Position numbers and translations under genes: made by a program
In this document: piece after piece, positions 9,264-17,758 of the stretch
How the letters are laid out: every line of letters starts with the position of its first letter
Position numbering within the stretch: the first letter of the stretch is position 1
Source of the DNA: Salinibacter pepae
GTDB taxonomy: Bacteria; Bacteroidota; Rhodothermia; Rhodothermales; Salinibacteraceae
Direction of reading: 5' to 3'
Length of the DNA: 64,000 nucleotides
NCBI RefSeq assembly: GCF_947077775.1
Contig: NZ_CAMTTE010000001.1
Span: forward strand, 1,888,501-1,952,500
The notes under the pieces: model-generated
What the model saw: the letters and a program-made list of their open reading frames with translations, nothing else
What the model was told of the DNA's origin: nothing
Databases searched by the model: none

Positions 9264-9530
9264 ATGGAAGACATGGAAGGCCCCACTCCCGAGTTCATCG
9301 CGGCCACCTCGATTGCCCAGCTCACGCCGCTTCTGTTCGACGCGGCCGAGGATGTGGATCAGCTCGGCGAACAGCCCGAGCACGTGGCCGTGGCGGAGGA
9401 GACCGTCCGCGCGTTCTTAAAGGGCAAGGACCCTGACCTCGATCGGTCCGTCGCGACGGTGACCCGCGTGGAGGACGGCGTGGAGATTGAGTACGAGGGG
9501 CGCACCGTCACGATTACGTACGACGAGTAG
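9264..9530 (+). CDS. conserved hypothetical small protein
   Basis: 88 residues from ATG 9264 (MEDMEGPTPEFI). It is acidic and has two regions: a helical N-terminal half and a beta-rich C-terminal half (ATVTRVEDGVEIEYEGRTVTITYDE). No domain recognised. The frame is open further upstream, but that part overlaps sequence without protein character. It is convergent with the next gene. Confidence 0.55.
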   Translation: MEDMEGPTPEFIAATSIAQLTPLLFDAAEDVDQLGEQPEHVAVAEETVRAFLKGKDPDLDRSVATVTRVEDGVEIEYEGRTVTITYDE

Positions 9531-9616
9531 GCCGCGGCGCGGCCACCGCCACGACGGCGGAGCAGCGTGGGGCGGGCCCGCTCCGCCAGGACGGCCGAAC
9601 GGATCCCCCCAATGCC

Positions 9617-9997
9617 CTATCCTTCTCGCGTCTCCACCGTCCCGATGGTGTATCCCTCAATCTCGCTCGTACGGAACCGGAAGACCGACCCCCCCAGGTT
9701 GATGGCCTCCGCACCGGTCATGACCTCCTGAACGGACACGTGCACGAACGTCCCGTCGTCGGACGCCCCCACCTCGTCCAGCATGGCGGAGATTGAATCG
9801 CCCATGGCCTGGACGGCCTCGTCGTCCTCGGCCTGCTCTTGTGCCATTTCTACCATCCGGGTCGTGTCCGCCTCAAAGGTGTCTCGCGCCACGATGTGCC
9901 CGGTCACCATGTTTCCGCTGACCACCAGCGTCACCGGACAGGCGGCCTGCTCTTCCGTTGCCTTCTTGCTGAGTGCTTTAATGCCTGGATCGCTCAT
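9617..9997 (-). CDS. GvpU-like gas-vesicle accessory family protein
   Basis: 126 residues if ATG 9997 is used; an ATG at 10024 adds nine residues. The pattern, a central 'CPVTLVVSGNMVTGHIVARDTF' strand pair, then a helix, then 'VHVSVQEVMTGAE' and a C-terminal 'RFRTSEIEGYTIGTV', fits my memory of GvpU proteins (beta strands with a conserved W/F-R-x-x-x-x-x-x-x-G-x-x-x-G end). GvpU is a soluble protein found with gas-vesicle clusters in some bacteria and modulates vesicle clustering. No other gas-vesicle gene is in this window, so the role here is uncertain; it may be a stand-alone homologue. The family assignment is by pattern only. Confidence 0.45.
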   Translation of the reverse strand: MSDPGIKALSKKATEEQAACPVTLVVSGNMVTGHIVARDTFEADTTRMVEMAQEQAEDDEAVQAMGDSISAMLDEVGASDDGTFVHVSVQEVMTGAEAINLGGSVFRFRTSEIEGYTIGTVETREG

Positions 9998-10031
9998 CAA
10001 ACCGTCGGGGTTGCTCGAAAACATATGCGAA

Positions 10032-10050
10032 CCCGGCACCGAGTGCCGGG
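10032..10050. other. perfect 8-bp inverted repeat upstream of the GvpU-like gene
   Basis: CCCGGCAC, three bases, GTGCCGGG forms a perfect palindromic hairpin just upstream of the minus-strand GvpU-like gene. There is no T-run, so an operator or mRNA leader structure is more likely than a terminator. The rest of the 570-base gap 9998-10569 before dnaA shows no gene; it presumably holds the dnaA promoter. Confidence 0.35.
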
Positions 10051-10569
10051 GACTGTAGGCCGCAATGTATGGATGGGCCGGGGACGAGGACAACTGCGTC
10101 CGGACAATCTCGTGTTGAATATTCTCTGTCGGCGGGGCCGCCGGCCCGGGCGGGCCCGCGCCGCCTCGGTTCTTGACGTTGCCGCGGGCGATGATTATCG
10201 TTCGTACTCCCGAATTGTCTCACGACCGTTCAGCGGTCCACAGCGGCGGTGTCGCAACGTCGCTGTGCGCGTTTCCGGCGGGGCCCGTGTCGGCCCGCAG
10301 TAGGCCCGTTCCGGTGAGGGCAAAGCGAAGCGTTCCCGGTTTGGGCGGCGCGGCACAGAGTGAGCCTTGACCGTCGTCTTGGCGGCCCTCTCGGCATCCG
10401 TCTGGGGCCCCAAAACATTCGTCTCGGGGGCCGCCTCCCGGGTCGGCCTCGGAACCGGCGGCTGTTTGGGGCCGCACACGGCCCGAGGGGCCTAGCACCA
10501 CCTTCTCTCGTCTTCGTCTCCGATCACCCTGGCGAGCCCCCTTGCTCGCGAGACTGAGCTTGGCCTGGA

Positions 10570-12144
10570 ATGGATCAGTCCGCCGACCGCGCCTGGAACG
10601 AATGTCTCGACATCATCCGGGACAACGTGAGCCGCCAGAGCTTCACGACCTGGTTTGAGCCGCTGGAGGCCCACTCCTTGGAGGACGAGGACGACCTGCG
10701 CAAGCTGACGATCCAACTTCCAAGCCGGTTTTACTACGAGTGGATTGAGGAGCACTACTTCTCTCTGCTCCGAAAGACGGTCACGCGGGTGCTCGGCCCC
10801 CACGGCCGTCTGTTCTACGACGTGGTCATCGAGCAGGACGACCCGGAGGCCCCCCACCGGGGCGCCTCCATGCAGCTTCCGGCCCGGCCGGCCGACCCGG
10901 AGTCGGCTCCGCCCCCCAACGCGCCGGACGAGCCGGAGGCGCCGCCCAGTTCGTCGGGGGCCTCCGCGCCCTCCTCGGAGCCGTCCTCGCCCGCCCCGTC
11001 CGGCGATGAAGCCCGCCCCGACGACGCGCAGGCAGGCGCCGAGGGCGACGAGAAAAGCGCCCCCCCAGTCCAGAACCCGTTTGCCATACCGGGCCTGAAG
11101 AACGCCGAGGTCGACAGCCAGCTCAACGACAGCTACACGTTCGACCGCTTCATCAAGGGGGAGTGCAACCGCCTCGCCCGCAGCGCCGCCCGCTCCATCG
11201 CTGCCGATCCGGGCGAGACGAGCTTCAACCCGTTTCTCGTGTACGGCGGCGTGGGGCTCGGCAAGACCCACCTCATTCAGGCCATCGGGAATCACGTCGC
11301 GGCCCGGGACGCCTCGAAAACCGTCTTCTACGTTTCCAGTGAACGGTTCACCACGGAGTTCGTCCAGTCGATCCAGGAAAACCAGATCGGCGAGTTTTCG
11401 ACGTTCTACCGGCAGGTGGACGTGCTCATCGTAGACGACGTGCAGTTTTTCGGCGGGAAGGAGAAAACCCAGGAGGAGTTCTTCCACATTTTCAACGCCC
11501 TCCGGCAGGCGGGCAACCAGATTGTGCTGTCGGCGGACCGTCCGCCGCGCGAGATCGACGGCCTTGAGGAACGGTTGCTGTCTCGCTTTCAGTGGGGGCT
11601 CTCCGCCGACCTGAAGCCCCCAGGCCTCGACACCCGCATCTCGATTCTCCGCCGCAAGGCCGAGGACGACGGAATCGACCTCGACGATGACGTGGTCGAG
11701 TTTATCGCCCAGAGCATCGAAAGCAACATCCGTGAGCTCGAGGGCGCGCTGATCCGCCTTCTGGCCCACGCCACCCTCCACCAGCTCGACATCACCCTCG
11801 ACCTCGCCAAAGAGGTGCTCCACGACCTCTTTCAGGAGCGGGCCGCCACCCTCACGGTCGACGACATTCAACGCATCGTTTGCGAGCACCTCGGCATCTC
11901 GCAGGAGAAAATGCGAGGCAAGACCCGCAAGCGAGACGTCACCCGCGCCCGTCAGATCGCAATGTACTTCACCAAGAAGCACACCCAGCACTCCCTGAAA
12001 GACATCGGCCTCCACTTCGGCGGGCGGGACCACTCGACCGTCATTCACGCCAACAACGCCGTGGAGGACCGAATGGCGGACGACGAGTCGTTCCGGGACA
12101 CGGTGGATGCCATCGGGCAGAAGCTCGAACGCCACGGCCAGTGA
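10570..12144 (+). CDS. dnaA: chromosomal replication initiator protein DnaA
   Basis: 524 residues. Domain I (about 5-85) has the normal 'SFTTWFEPL' motif. It is followed by a long, Pro/Ser/Glu/Asp-rich linker (domain II, about 90-165). Domain III is the AAA+ ATPase with Walker A 'GGVGLGKTHL' (about 226-235), Walker B 'LIVDDVQFF' and sensor 'LSADRPP'. Domain IV is the helix-turn-helix DNA-binding region with the signature 'LHFGGRDHSTVIHA'. DnaA binds TTATCCACA boxes and opens the origin; two clusters of such boxes are in this window. dnaN follows after 131 bp, the usual order. Confidence 0.98.
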   Translation: MDQSADRAWNECLDIIRDNVSRQSFTTWFEPLEAHSLEDEDDLRKLTIQLPSRFYYEWIEEHYFSLLRKTVTRVLGPHGRLFYDVVIEQDDPEAPHRGASMQLPARPADPESAPPPNAPDEPEAPPSSSGASAPSSEPSSPAPSGDEARPDDAQAGAEGDEKSAPPVQNPFAIPGLKNAEVDSQLNDSYTFDRFIKGECNRLARSAARSIAADPGETSFNPFLVYGGVGLGKTHLIQAIGNHVAARDASKTVFYVSSERFTTEFVQSIQENQIGEFSTFYRQVDVLIVDDVQFFGGKEKTQEEFFHIFNALRQAGNQIVLSADRPPREIDGLEERLLSRFQWGLSADLKPPGLDTRISILRRKAEDDGIDLDDDVVEFIAQSIESNIRELEGALIRLLAHATLHQLDITLDLAKEVLHDLFQERAATLTVDDIQRIVCEHLGISQEKMRGKTRKRDVTRARQIAMYFTKKHTQHSLKDIGLHFGGRDHSTVIHANNAVEDRMADDESFRDTVDAIGQKLERHGQ

Positions 12145-12275
12145 GTGGCGGCACGGCCCACTCGGGGCTGAATCTTTCGTCGCCCCCTTCCGTACAGGCC
12201 GTAGATGCGGGTTTGCATCTCTTTATTCCTACGCAGAGTTCCTCGACGCTTCCTTTCCGCAACGCGCCGACACCC

Positions 12276-13409
12276 ATGAAATTTACTGCCTCCAGCGCCG
12301 ACCTCCTCGAGGCGCTCAACACCGTTAAGGGCGCCGTTCCGTCGAAGAGCACGATGCCCATCCTGGAGTGCATCCTCTTCGAGCGGGACGGGGACACGTT
12401 GCGTCTGAGCGCCACCGATCTCGAAATCTCGATCATCCAGACCGTGCCGGTTCAGTTCGAGAAGAACGGCACGCCGGAGAGCACCCCCATCGCGGTACCG
12501 GCCCAGCGGTTGATCGATACCCTCCGGGCGCTGCCGGACCTGCCCATTGAGTTCGCGGCGGACAGTGACTTCGAGATTCGGATGGACACCGATCAGGGCC
12601 ACTACAAAATGGTGGGCCACGACGGATCGGACTATCCGGAGCTGCCGGAGCTGGAGGAGCAGCACGAGATCAACGTGGAGGGGGGGCTCCTGGGCCGCTC
12701 CATCGACAAGACGGCGTTCGCCGTGAGCCAGGACGCCCTGCGCCCCGCTATGATGGGCGTGTACTTTCAGGTCAGCGAGGAGGACACCTCGGTGGTGGCG
12801 ACCGACGGGCACCGGCTCGTCAAGCTGACCCTGCCGGAGCTCCGGGCCGACACGTCTGCCGACTTCATTGTGCCGGAAAAGGCCACCAAGCTGGCCGGGC
12901 GGATCGTGGAGGACGACGAGATCTGTACCGTCCGGGTGGACGACAGCCACGTGAGCTTCGAATTCGGCGAGTCTCGGGTCCTGGCCCGTCTCATCGACGA
13001 GACCTACCCCAACTACCAGTCCGTCATCCCGGACGGGAACGACCGCAATCTGGTCGTCAACCGCGAGGACATGCTCAACGCCGTTAAGCGCGTGGGCCTT
13101 TACTCCTCCAGCATGACGAATCAGATCCGGCTCGACATTACGGCCGATACCGTCACCATCTCGGCGGAGGACGTGGAGCGCTCCAGCGAGGCCGAGGAGA
13201 CGATCCACTGCGACTACGACAACGAGCCGATGGAGATCGGCTTCAATTCGGAGTACCTCACGGAGGTGCTCAGCAACGTCGAGTGCGACGAGGTGGTCTT
13301 CGAGTTGAGCTCCCCGAACCGGGCCGGCATTGTGTTGCCCCGCGAGGGCGCCGACGACGAGGACATTCTCATGCTCATCATGCCGGTGATGCTCAACACC
13401 TACGCCTAG
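12276..13409 (+). CDS. dnaN: DNA polymerase III sliding clamp (beta subunit)
   Basis: 377 residues from ATG 12276 (MKFTASSADLLEALN). The frame is open further upstream but overlaps dnaA and is not protein-like. It shows the beta-clamp pattern of three repeated domains: 'LEALNTVKGAVPSKSTMPILE' near the start, 'VSQDALRPAMMGVYF' and 'VATDGHRLVK' in domain 2, and the conserved C-terminal 'IMPVML' end. The clamp encircles DNA and tethers the replicative polymerase. It forms a dnaA-dnaN pair; the usual recF is not next to it. Confidence 0.98.
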   Translation: MKFTASSADLLEALNTVKGAVPSKSTMPILECILFERDGDTLRLSATDLEISIIQTVPVQFEKNGTPESTPIAVPAQRLIDTLRALPDLPIEFAADSDFEIRMDTDQGHYKMVGHDGSDYPELPELEEQHEINVEGGLLGRSIDKTAFAVSQDALRPAMMGVYFQVSEEDTSVVATDGHRLVKLTLPELRADTSADFIVPEKATKLAGRIVEDDEICTVRVDDSHVSFEFGESRVLARLIDETYPNYQSVIPDGNDRNLVVNREDMLNAVKRVGLYSSSMTNQIRLDITADTVTISAEDVERSSEAEETIHCDYDNEPMEIGFNSEYLTEVLSNVECDEVVFELSSPNRAGIVLPREGADDEDILMLIMPVMLNTYA

Positions 13410-13451
13410 TCTCGCCCGGAGCGAGATCTCATCACGATCCGTGTTCAGACT

Positions 13452-13478
13452 GGGGGCCAGCGCGTTGCGCTGGTCCCC
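13452..13478. terminator. strong inverted repeat between dnaN and the convergent gene
   Basis: GGGGCCAGCGC and GCGCTGGTCCCC are separated by three bases, giving a stem of about 11 pairs. It lies 43 bp after the dnaN stop and 26 bp before the end of the convergent minus-strand gene, the position for a shared terminator. No T-run follows on either side, so it may depend on a factor or only stabilise the 3' ends. Confidence 0.5.
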
Positions 13479-13503
13479 AACGCTGTTTGGTGGGCAACAG
13501 GGC

Positions 13504-14493
13504 CTACGACTGGGGTCCGCTGTACTCCTGCTGAAGGGCTTTCAGGATCTCGTAGGCTTCCTGGGTCTGTCGGCCCTCCCGCTGTACGACGGTCTTGAAG
13601 TGCGTCCGCGCGGCGTCAACGTTTTCCTGCGCGAGCGCAATCTTTCCGAGATAGAAGTGTGCCTCAAGCGCGAGGAACGAATTGGGCTCCGCCTCCTCAA
13701 GGACCTGCCCGAGACGCTGCTGCGCCTGATCGAGGCGGTCGGCGTTGTATCGGGGAAACAACCCCAACGTGGAGATGCGTGCGGTTTCCAAAATCGAGAG
13801 TGCCTCCAGGTACCGCTCGTCGGCCGACGACGACGCCTCCGGCGCCGCGCTGCGCATCCTCGCACTGGCGTAGTTGTCGACGACCTGATCGCTGACCTCC
13901 ATGGCAGCAAGCCGATCAAGGGTCGATTGCGTCGTGAGGCTGATGCCGTACAGGCCGCCGTATAGCGCCACGAGGACCACTGCGACGGCTACGCCTCGGG
14001 GCACGCCCCGCGGAAGCTCCCCAATCACGTCCCACCAAGAGGAAGAAGCAGCCGATGAGGACCCCGGCTCCGCACCGGCCGCGTCGGGGGCGTCCGCTTC
14101 CTCTTCAACCTCTAGGTCGTGCTCCGTGAGCGCCTCGAAGTGCGACACCGGATCGACCGCCGCTTCTGTTTCCCTCAGCCGGCGCTCCGCCGCCTCCACC
14201 TCGCGTCGGAGCGCACCGTCCTCCGCAATGCGCGCCTCGAATCGGGCGAACGCCTCCCGCAACCGGGCCGACCTCGCCTCCCCGCGGTCCAGGTGGCGCA
14301 CCATTACGTAGGTGGCAAGGAGGGGGTCGGAGGGAGGCCCTGTGCTCTCGTGCGACGCGAGGCTCTCGACCGACCGGATGTCGTTAAGCAGGGGGGCCCA
14401 CTCCGGGTTTTGCTCCACGTACGCCTCGATGTCCCGCTGTTTCTCCCGAGAAAGATGGGGGTACGAAAGGATCTGTTCTTCAACGTCATTCAT
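13504..14493 (-). CDS. single-pass membrane protein with C-terminal TPR-like region, possible anti-sigma factor
   Basis: 329 residues from ATG 14493; an in-frame GTG is 9 bases upstream. The N-terminal cytoplasmic part (about 1-160) is helical and acidic and begins like anti-sigma N-terminal regions (MNDVEEQILSYPHLSREKQRDIEAYVEQNPEW). One membrane helix follows at about 167-187 (GVAVAVVLVALYGGLYGI), then a tetratricopeptide-like C-terminal region (SFLALEAHFYLGKIALAQENVDAARTHFKTV). The gene is downstream of an ECF-type sigma factor on the same strand, 242 bp away. This order and topology suggest a membrane regulator of that sigma factor, but no zinc-binding anti-sigma motif is present. The functional link is inference. 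Confidence 0.55.
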   Translation of the reverse strand: MNDVEEQILSYPHLSREKQRDIEAYVEQNPEWAPLLNDIRSVESLASHESTGPPSDPLLATYVMVRHLDRGEARSARLREAFARFEARIAEDGALRREVEAAERRLRETEAAVDPVSHFEALTEHDLEVEEEADAPDAAGAEPGSSSAASSSWWDVIGELPRGVPRGVAVAVVLVALYGGLYGISLTTQSTLDRLAAMEVSDQVVDNYASARMRSAAPEASSSADERYLEALSILETARISTLGLFPRYNADRLDQAQQRLGQVLEEAEPNSFLALEAHFYLGKIALAQENVDAARTHFKTVVQREGRQTQEAYEILKALQQEYSGPQS

Positions 14494-14735
14494 GAGCGAC
14501 ACGCTACACGACTACATGCGAAAAGAAGTCCACCGACGCTCCGGAAGGGCCCCAGGATGGGCGGAGTCTGCTTCCGAGAAGACGAGAGGGGTTCATCCCG
14601 ACATGCTACAACTCAACACGAGGGAAGCCTCTCTTTCGGGAAATCACGTAAAGAATAGGCGGACCTATCGGGACTTGAGAAGACATTCCGAGGTTGCACG
14701 TATAACCAGCTAAACGATAATTTTATACTTTCTGC

Positions 14736-15371
14736 CTACACGTCGGTCTGGGTCACGTACTCACGGAGGCGTTCATCGGTGCGGAGCTCCTTCATGGCCT
14801 TGTGCTTGTATGTTCGAACCGTCGCTACGGGCTTCCCGACGGCTTCGCTGATTTCTTCAAATTCTCGGTTTTCCAAAAAGTAGAGGCGGGCCGGCTCCTG
14901 CAAATAATTCGGGAGTCCCTCAATCGCCTCCACGAGCGCTTCCTGCACAAAGCCGACCTCCGCGACCGCATTTGTGGTTTCGGCGGTGAGGGTGAACCGG
15001 TTTTCCCCGTCTATCGACTCGGAAAACTGGTTGCGCCGGGTGTAGTTGAGAAGTGTATTTTTACACACCACGCTTACCCAGTTGGCGTATCGGGCCGCAT
15101 TCCGCACCCCGTCGCGGTTCTCCTGCACCTTGCGGTAGGCCCTCGTGATCAGCTCGTCGGCGTCGGACGGATTGTCGAAGGTACCCCGGGCCGACTTTCC
15201 GAGGAAGTACCGACAGACGTAGCAGTACGTCCAGAGGTCCGCGTGGCGTTTGGCCTTCGGGTCTTCTTCGTCCCGCCACCGCCGAAAGGATTCGTTCGCG
15301 GCGTCGGTATCGTCTACCGAAAACGGCAGCCGATCGATCACGGTCCGGAGCTCGGAGGAAGGAACGGACAT
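14736..15371 (-). CDS. RNA polymerase sigma factor, ECF-like (sigma-70 family)
   Basis: 211 residues. The central part (about 60-125) resembles sigma region 2, with 'DADELITRAYRKVQENRD' and 'ARYANWVSVVCKNTLLNYTRR'. The C-terminal part is a clear sigma region 4 helix-turn-helix: 'LPNYLQEPARLYFLENREFEEISEAVGKPVATVRTYKHKAMKELR', split here by its conserved blocks. Region 1 and 3 are absent, as in ECF sigmas. It would direct RNA polymerase to a special promoter set. A membrane TPR protein is encoded next on the same strand and may be its regulator. Confidence 0.82.
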   Translation of the reverse strand: MSVPSSELRTVIDRLPFSVDDTDAANESFRRWRDEEDPKAKRHADLWTYCYVCRYFLGKSARGTFDNPSDADELITRAYRKVQENRDGVRNAARYANWVSVVCKNTLLNYTRRNQFSESIDGENRFTLTAETTNAVAEVGFVQEALVEAIEGLPNYLQEPARLYFLENREFEEISEAVGKPVATVRTYKHKAMKELRTDERLREYVTQTDV

Positions 15372-15596
15372 GGGGCCCCGTGCGCAGAAAAAAGCAGCGA
15401 GCCTGGACGAGATTTTTTTGTTATTCTCCTAACAGACTTCATTATAAGGCACAACGCCACGGACATCAACGGCATCGCTCCTTCTCCCGAATCGCCGCTA
15501 CAGAAGAAGCACCTCGTAGGACGAAGGGGCCCTTCTCCGGCCCGACGGGCCCGTTCCCCGACACGATCGACTCGGGAACTGCGTGTCCGGGGCAAT

Positions 15597-15648
15597 GCGT
15601 GTGCGGGAGAAGTGACGGCCTCGCGTGTGCGGAAGAAGTGACGGCCTC
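15597..15648 (+). repeat. two-copy 26-bp tandem repeat
   Basis: GCGTGTGCGG-(G/A)-AGAAGTGACGGCCTC occurs twice in direct tandem (15597-15622 and 15623-15648) with one base difference. It lies in the 353-base gap between the sigma factor gene and the SCO gene, about 80 bp before the SCO start. No protein or RNA gene is seen in this gap. Two copies are too few for a CRISPR array; a duplicated regulator site is possible. Confidence 0.7.
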
Positions 15649-15724
15649 GAAGAAGCCCTGCAAACTTTTGGCGCCGCACCGAATTCAACCAAGCGAGAAC
15701 TTTCCAAACCTCTTTTCACCCCTT

Positions 15725-16651
15725 ATGCCCGACACACGTCCTGCGAAGGCGGGCGGGCCGCCCCGCCCCTTCTTTCGGCTCGGAGTCGTTCGGTTCGGAT
15801 TGGCAACGGCCCTCGTGCTGTTCTGGGTCGGGGCCTTGGCCTCAACCGCCACCGGCCAGCGAACCAGCCGCACCCCGGACCAGCTCGAGAACGTGGGGGT
15901 GGACCAGAAGCTCGGCGCGACGATTCCGAAGGACCTCTCGTTTCAAAACGAGCAGGGAGAGCCGGTCCGTCTCAGTCAGTACTTCGACGGGTCGACGCCG
16001 GTCATGCTGACCCTCAACTACCACCGGTGCCCCCAGTTGTGTCGCATTCAGCTGCAGAAGTTCACCAAATCCCTGAGCGGCATGTCGTGGACGGCCGGCG
16101 ACAAATTCAAAGTGCTCACCGTCGACATCAGCCCCTACGAAGGCCCCAAGATGGCCCGAACGGCCCAGGAGCGCTACGCCACGTTTCTGGACCGTCCCGA
16201 AGAGACGGTTGACGGCTGGCACTTTCTGACCGGCAACCGGGCAGCGATCGAAACGCTTACCGACTCGGTGGGCTTCCGCTACCAGCCCCTTCCGGAGAAG
16301 GAGAAGCAGTTTGCCCACCCCGCGACGATCATCTTCCTGAGTGGCGACGGCACCATTACCCGCTACTTTACCACCCTCGACCCGGCCCCCGGCGATCTGC
16401 GGACGGCGCTCGTCGAGGCCTCCGACGGCACGGTCGGCAGTATCGTCGACAAGGCCTTCCTGGCCTGTGCGCGGTTCAACCCGGACTCAAATTCCTACTC
16501 CGCGAGCGCATTCAAGCTCATGCAGTACGGCAGTGTCCTCACGGTGATCGTAATGGGGGCCGCACTGTTTGTCTTCTGGCGCCGCGAAAACGAGCAGCTC
16601 GAGACGGCACACGAGGAAGGGCTCCACACAATGGTCGACGAACAGGCATGA
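15725..16651 (+). CDS. SCO1/SenC family copper chaperone, membrane-anchored
   Basis: 308 residues from ATG 15725. There is an N-terminal hydrophobic segment (about 22-45), then a thioredoxin-like domain with the copper-binding CxxxC (YHRCPQLCRIQL, about residues 100-111) and the third ligand His in 'FAHPATIIFL'. A second hydrophobic helix lies near the C-terminus (about 268-288, followed by WRRENEQ). SCO proteins deliver copper to or reduce the CuA site of cytochrome oxidase. Having membrane segments at both ends is a form seen in some SCO proteins encoded near oxidase genes. No oxidase subunit is adjacent here. Confidence 0.87.
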   Translation: MPDTRPAKAGGPPRPFFRLGVVRFGLATALVLFWVGALASTATGQRTSRTPDQLENVGVDQKLGATIPKDLSFQNEQGEPVRLSQYFDGSTPVMLTLNYHRCPQLCRIQLQKFTKSLSGMSWTAGDKFKVLTVDISPYEGPKMARTAQERYATFLDRPEETVDGWHFLTGNRAAIETLTDSVGFRYQPLPEKEKQFAHPATIIFLSGDGTITRYFTTLDPAPGDLRTALVEASDGTVGSIVDKAFLACARFNPDSNSYSASAFKLMQYGSVLTVIVMGAALFVFWRRENEQLETAHEEGLHTMVDEQA

Positions 16652-16715
16652 TGGGCGTTGGGACGTCCTCAGGGACGCCCCCGCGAAAAGAGACACAACG
16701 CCCGCACGCTCCGGT

Positions 16716-17639
16716 CTATTCGGGGGCCCCGTCCTCGTCCACCTCGGCGAGCCCCGTCATCTCCCGGCTGATCCGCCAGAGACGCGCCTCGGCCTTCTCG
16801 TCGTAGGCTTCGGGGGATGGGTTCACCACCTCGGTCCCTTTGAAGTACTGGCCCGTGACGCCCTCCACATCGGGCGACGCCGCAAGGTAGACGACGCTGC
16901 GCGCGCCCTCCGCCGGGCGCTTGTACAGCCAGGAGAAAAGACGGGCAATTCGGGAAATCCAGCCGGAACCGCGCCAGATGTTGGTGTTGACGATCCCGGG
17001 ATGCACCGCGTTCGCGACCACGCCCTCCTCCTGCAGGCGACGGGACAGCTCGTGGGTAAAAAGAATGTTGGCGAGTTTCGACTGGGCGTAGGCCTGCAGC
17101 GGGTTGTAGCCGGTCTCCGCATTGAGGTCGTCGAAGTCCATACTGACGCCCCGGTGGGCCTCCGAGCTGAGGGTGACGACCCGGGCCTCGCCGGCCCGTC
17201 CGGCCGTCTCGCGGAGGCGGGGCAGGACAAGATGGGTGAGCAAAAACGGGGCGAGGTGATTGACCGCGAAGGTGGCCTCCACGCCATCGACCGTCTCGTC
17301 CCTCGACTCGAGGAAGACGCCCGCGTTGTTCACGAGCACGTCGAGCCGGTCGTAGTCGGCCCGGAGCGTCTCACCGAGGTGATAGACCTCCTCCTGCACG
17401 CCGAGGTCCGCAATGCGGAGGTCGATCGTGTCCGCACGGCTGGGGTGGGCCGTCCGGGCCTCGGCCCGAAGTTCGGCCTGGGCCTCTCGCCCACGCCCTT
17501 CGTCCCGGCACACCATCACCACCCGCGCCCCGAGGCGGGCGAGCTCGGCGGCCGTGGCCTTCCCGATGCCCGAATTGGCCCCGGTCACCACGCACACCGT
17601 GCCGCTCATGTCCTTTAGGTCGGAACGCGGGTTCTCCAT
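16716..17639 (-). CDS. short-chain dehydrogenase/reductase, retinol dehydrogenase-like
   Basis: 307 residues. The N-terminal TGANSGIG motif (about 19-26), a basic residue after strand 2 (VCRDEGRG, pointing to NADP), NNAG (about 104-107) and the catalytic YAQSK (Tyr-x-x-x-Lys) identify an SDR. Length and overall shape (ARVVMVCRDEGRG...HLAPFLLTHLVLP...NIWRGSG) match the RDH/WW-oxidoreductase-like subgroup. Substrate unknown. It is convergent with the SCO gene and shares a minus strand with rpe. Confidence 0.87.
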   Translation of the reverse strand: MENPRSDLKDMSGTVCVVTGANSGIGKATAAELARLGARVVMVCRDEGRGREAQAELRAEARTAHPSRADTIDLRIADLGVQEEVYHLGETLRADYDRLDVLVNNAGVFLESRDETVDGVEATFAVNHLAPFLLTHLVLPRLRETAGRAGEARVVTLSSEAHRGVSMDFDDLNAETGYNPLQAYAQSKLANILFTHELSRRLQEEGVVANAVHPGIVNTNIWRGSGWISRIARLFSWLYKRPAEGARSVVYLAASPDVEGVTGQYFKGTEVVNPSPEAYDEKAEARLWRISREMTGLAEVDEDGAPE

Positions 17640-17758
17640 GGGCCCTATTGCGTTCGGTGAGTGGGTTCCCCGCCGGCAATCACGGGTCCGCTACGGCCGC
17701 GCGGATCGGCGAGCTGCGTGCCGCAAAGGCTTGTGTGTGCGGGCCTCAGGGGAGCCCG

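Noticed and set aside
10492-12135. Long open frame antisense to dnaA (547 codons)
   Set aside because: It mirrors dnaA codon for codon; in high-GC DNA the antisense frame lacks stops. It has no recognisable domain and dnaA is unmistakable.
15597-15648. CRISPR-like repeat
   Set aside because: Only two copies with no spacer between them and no cas genes in the window.
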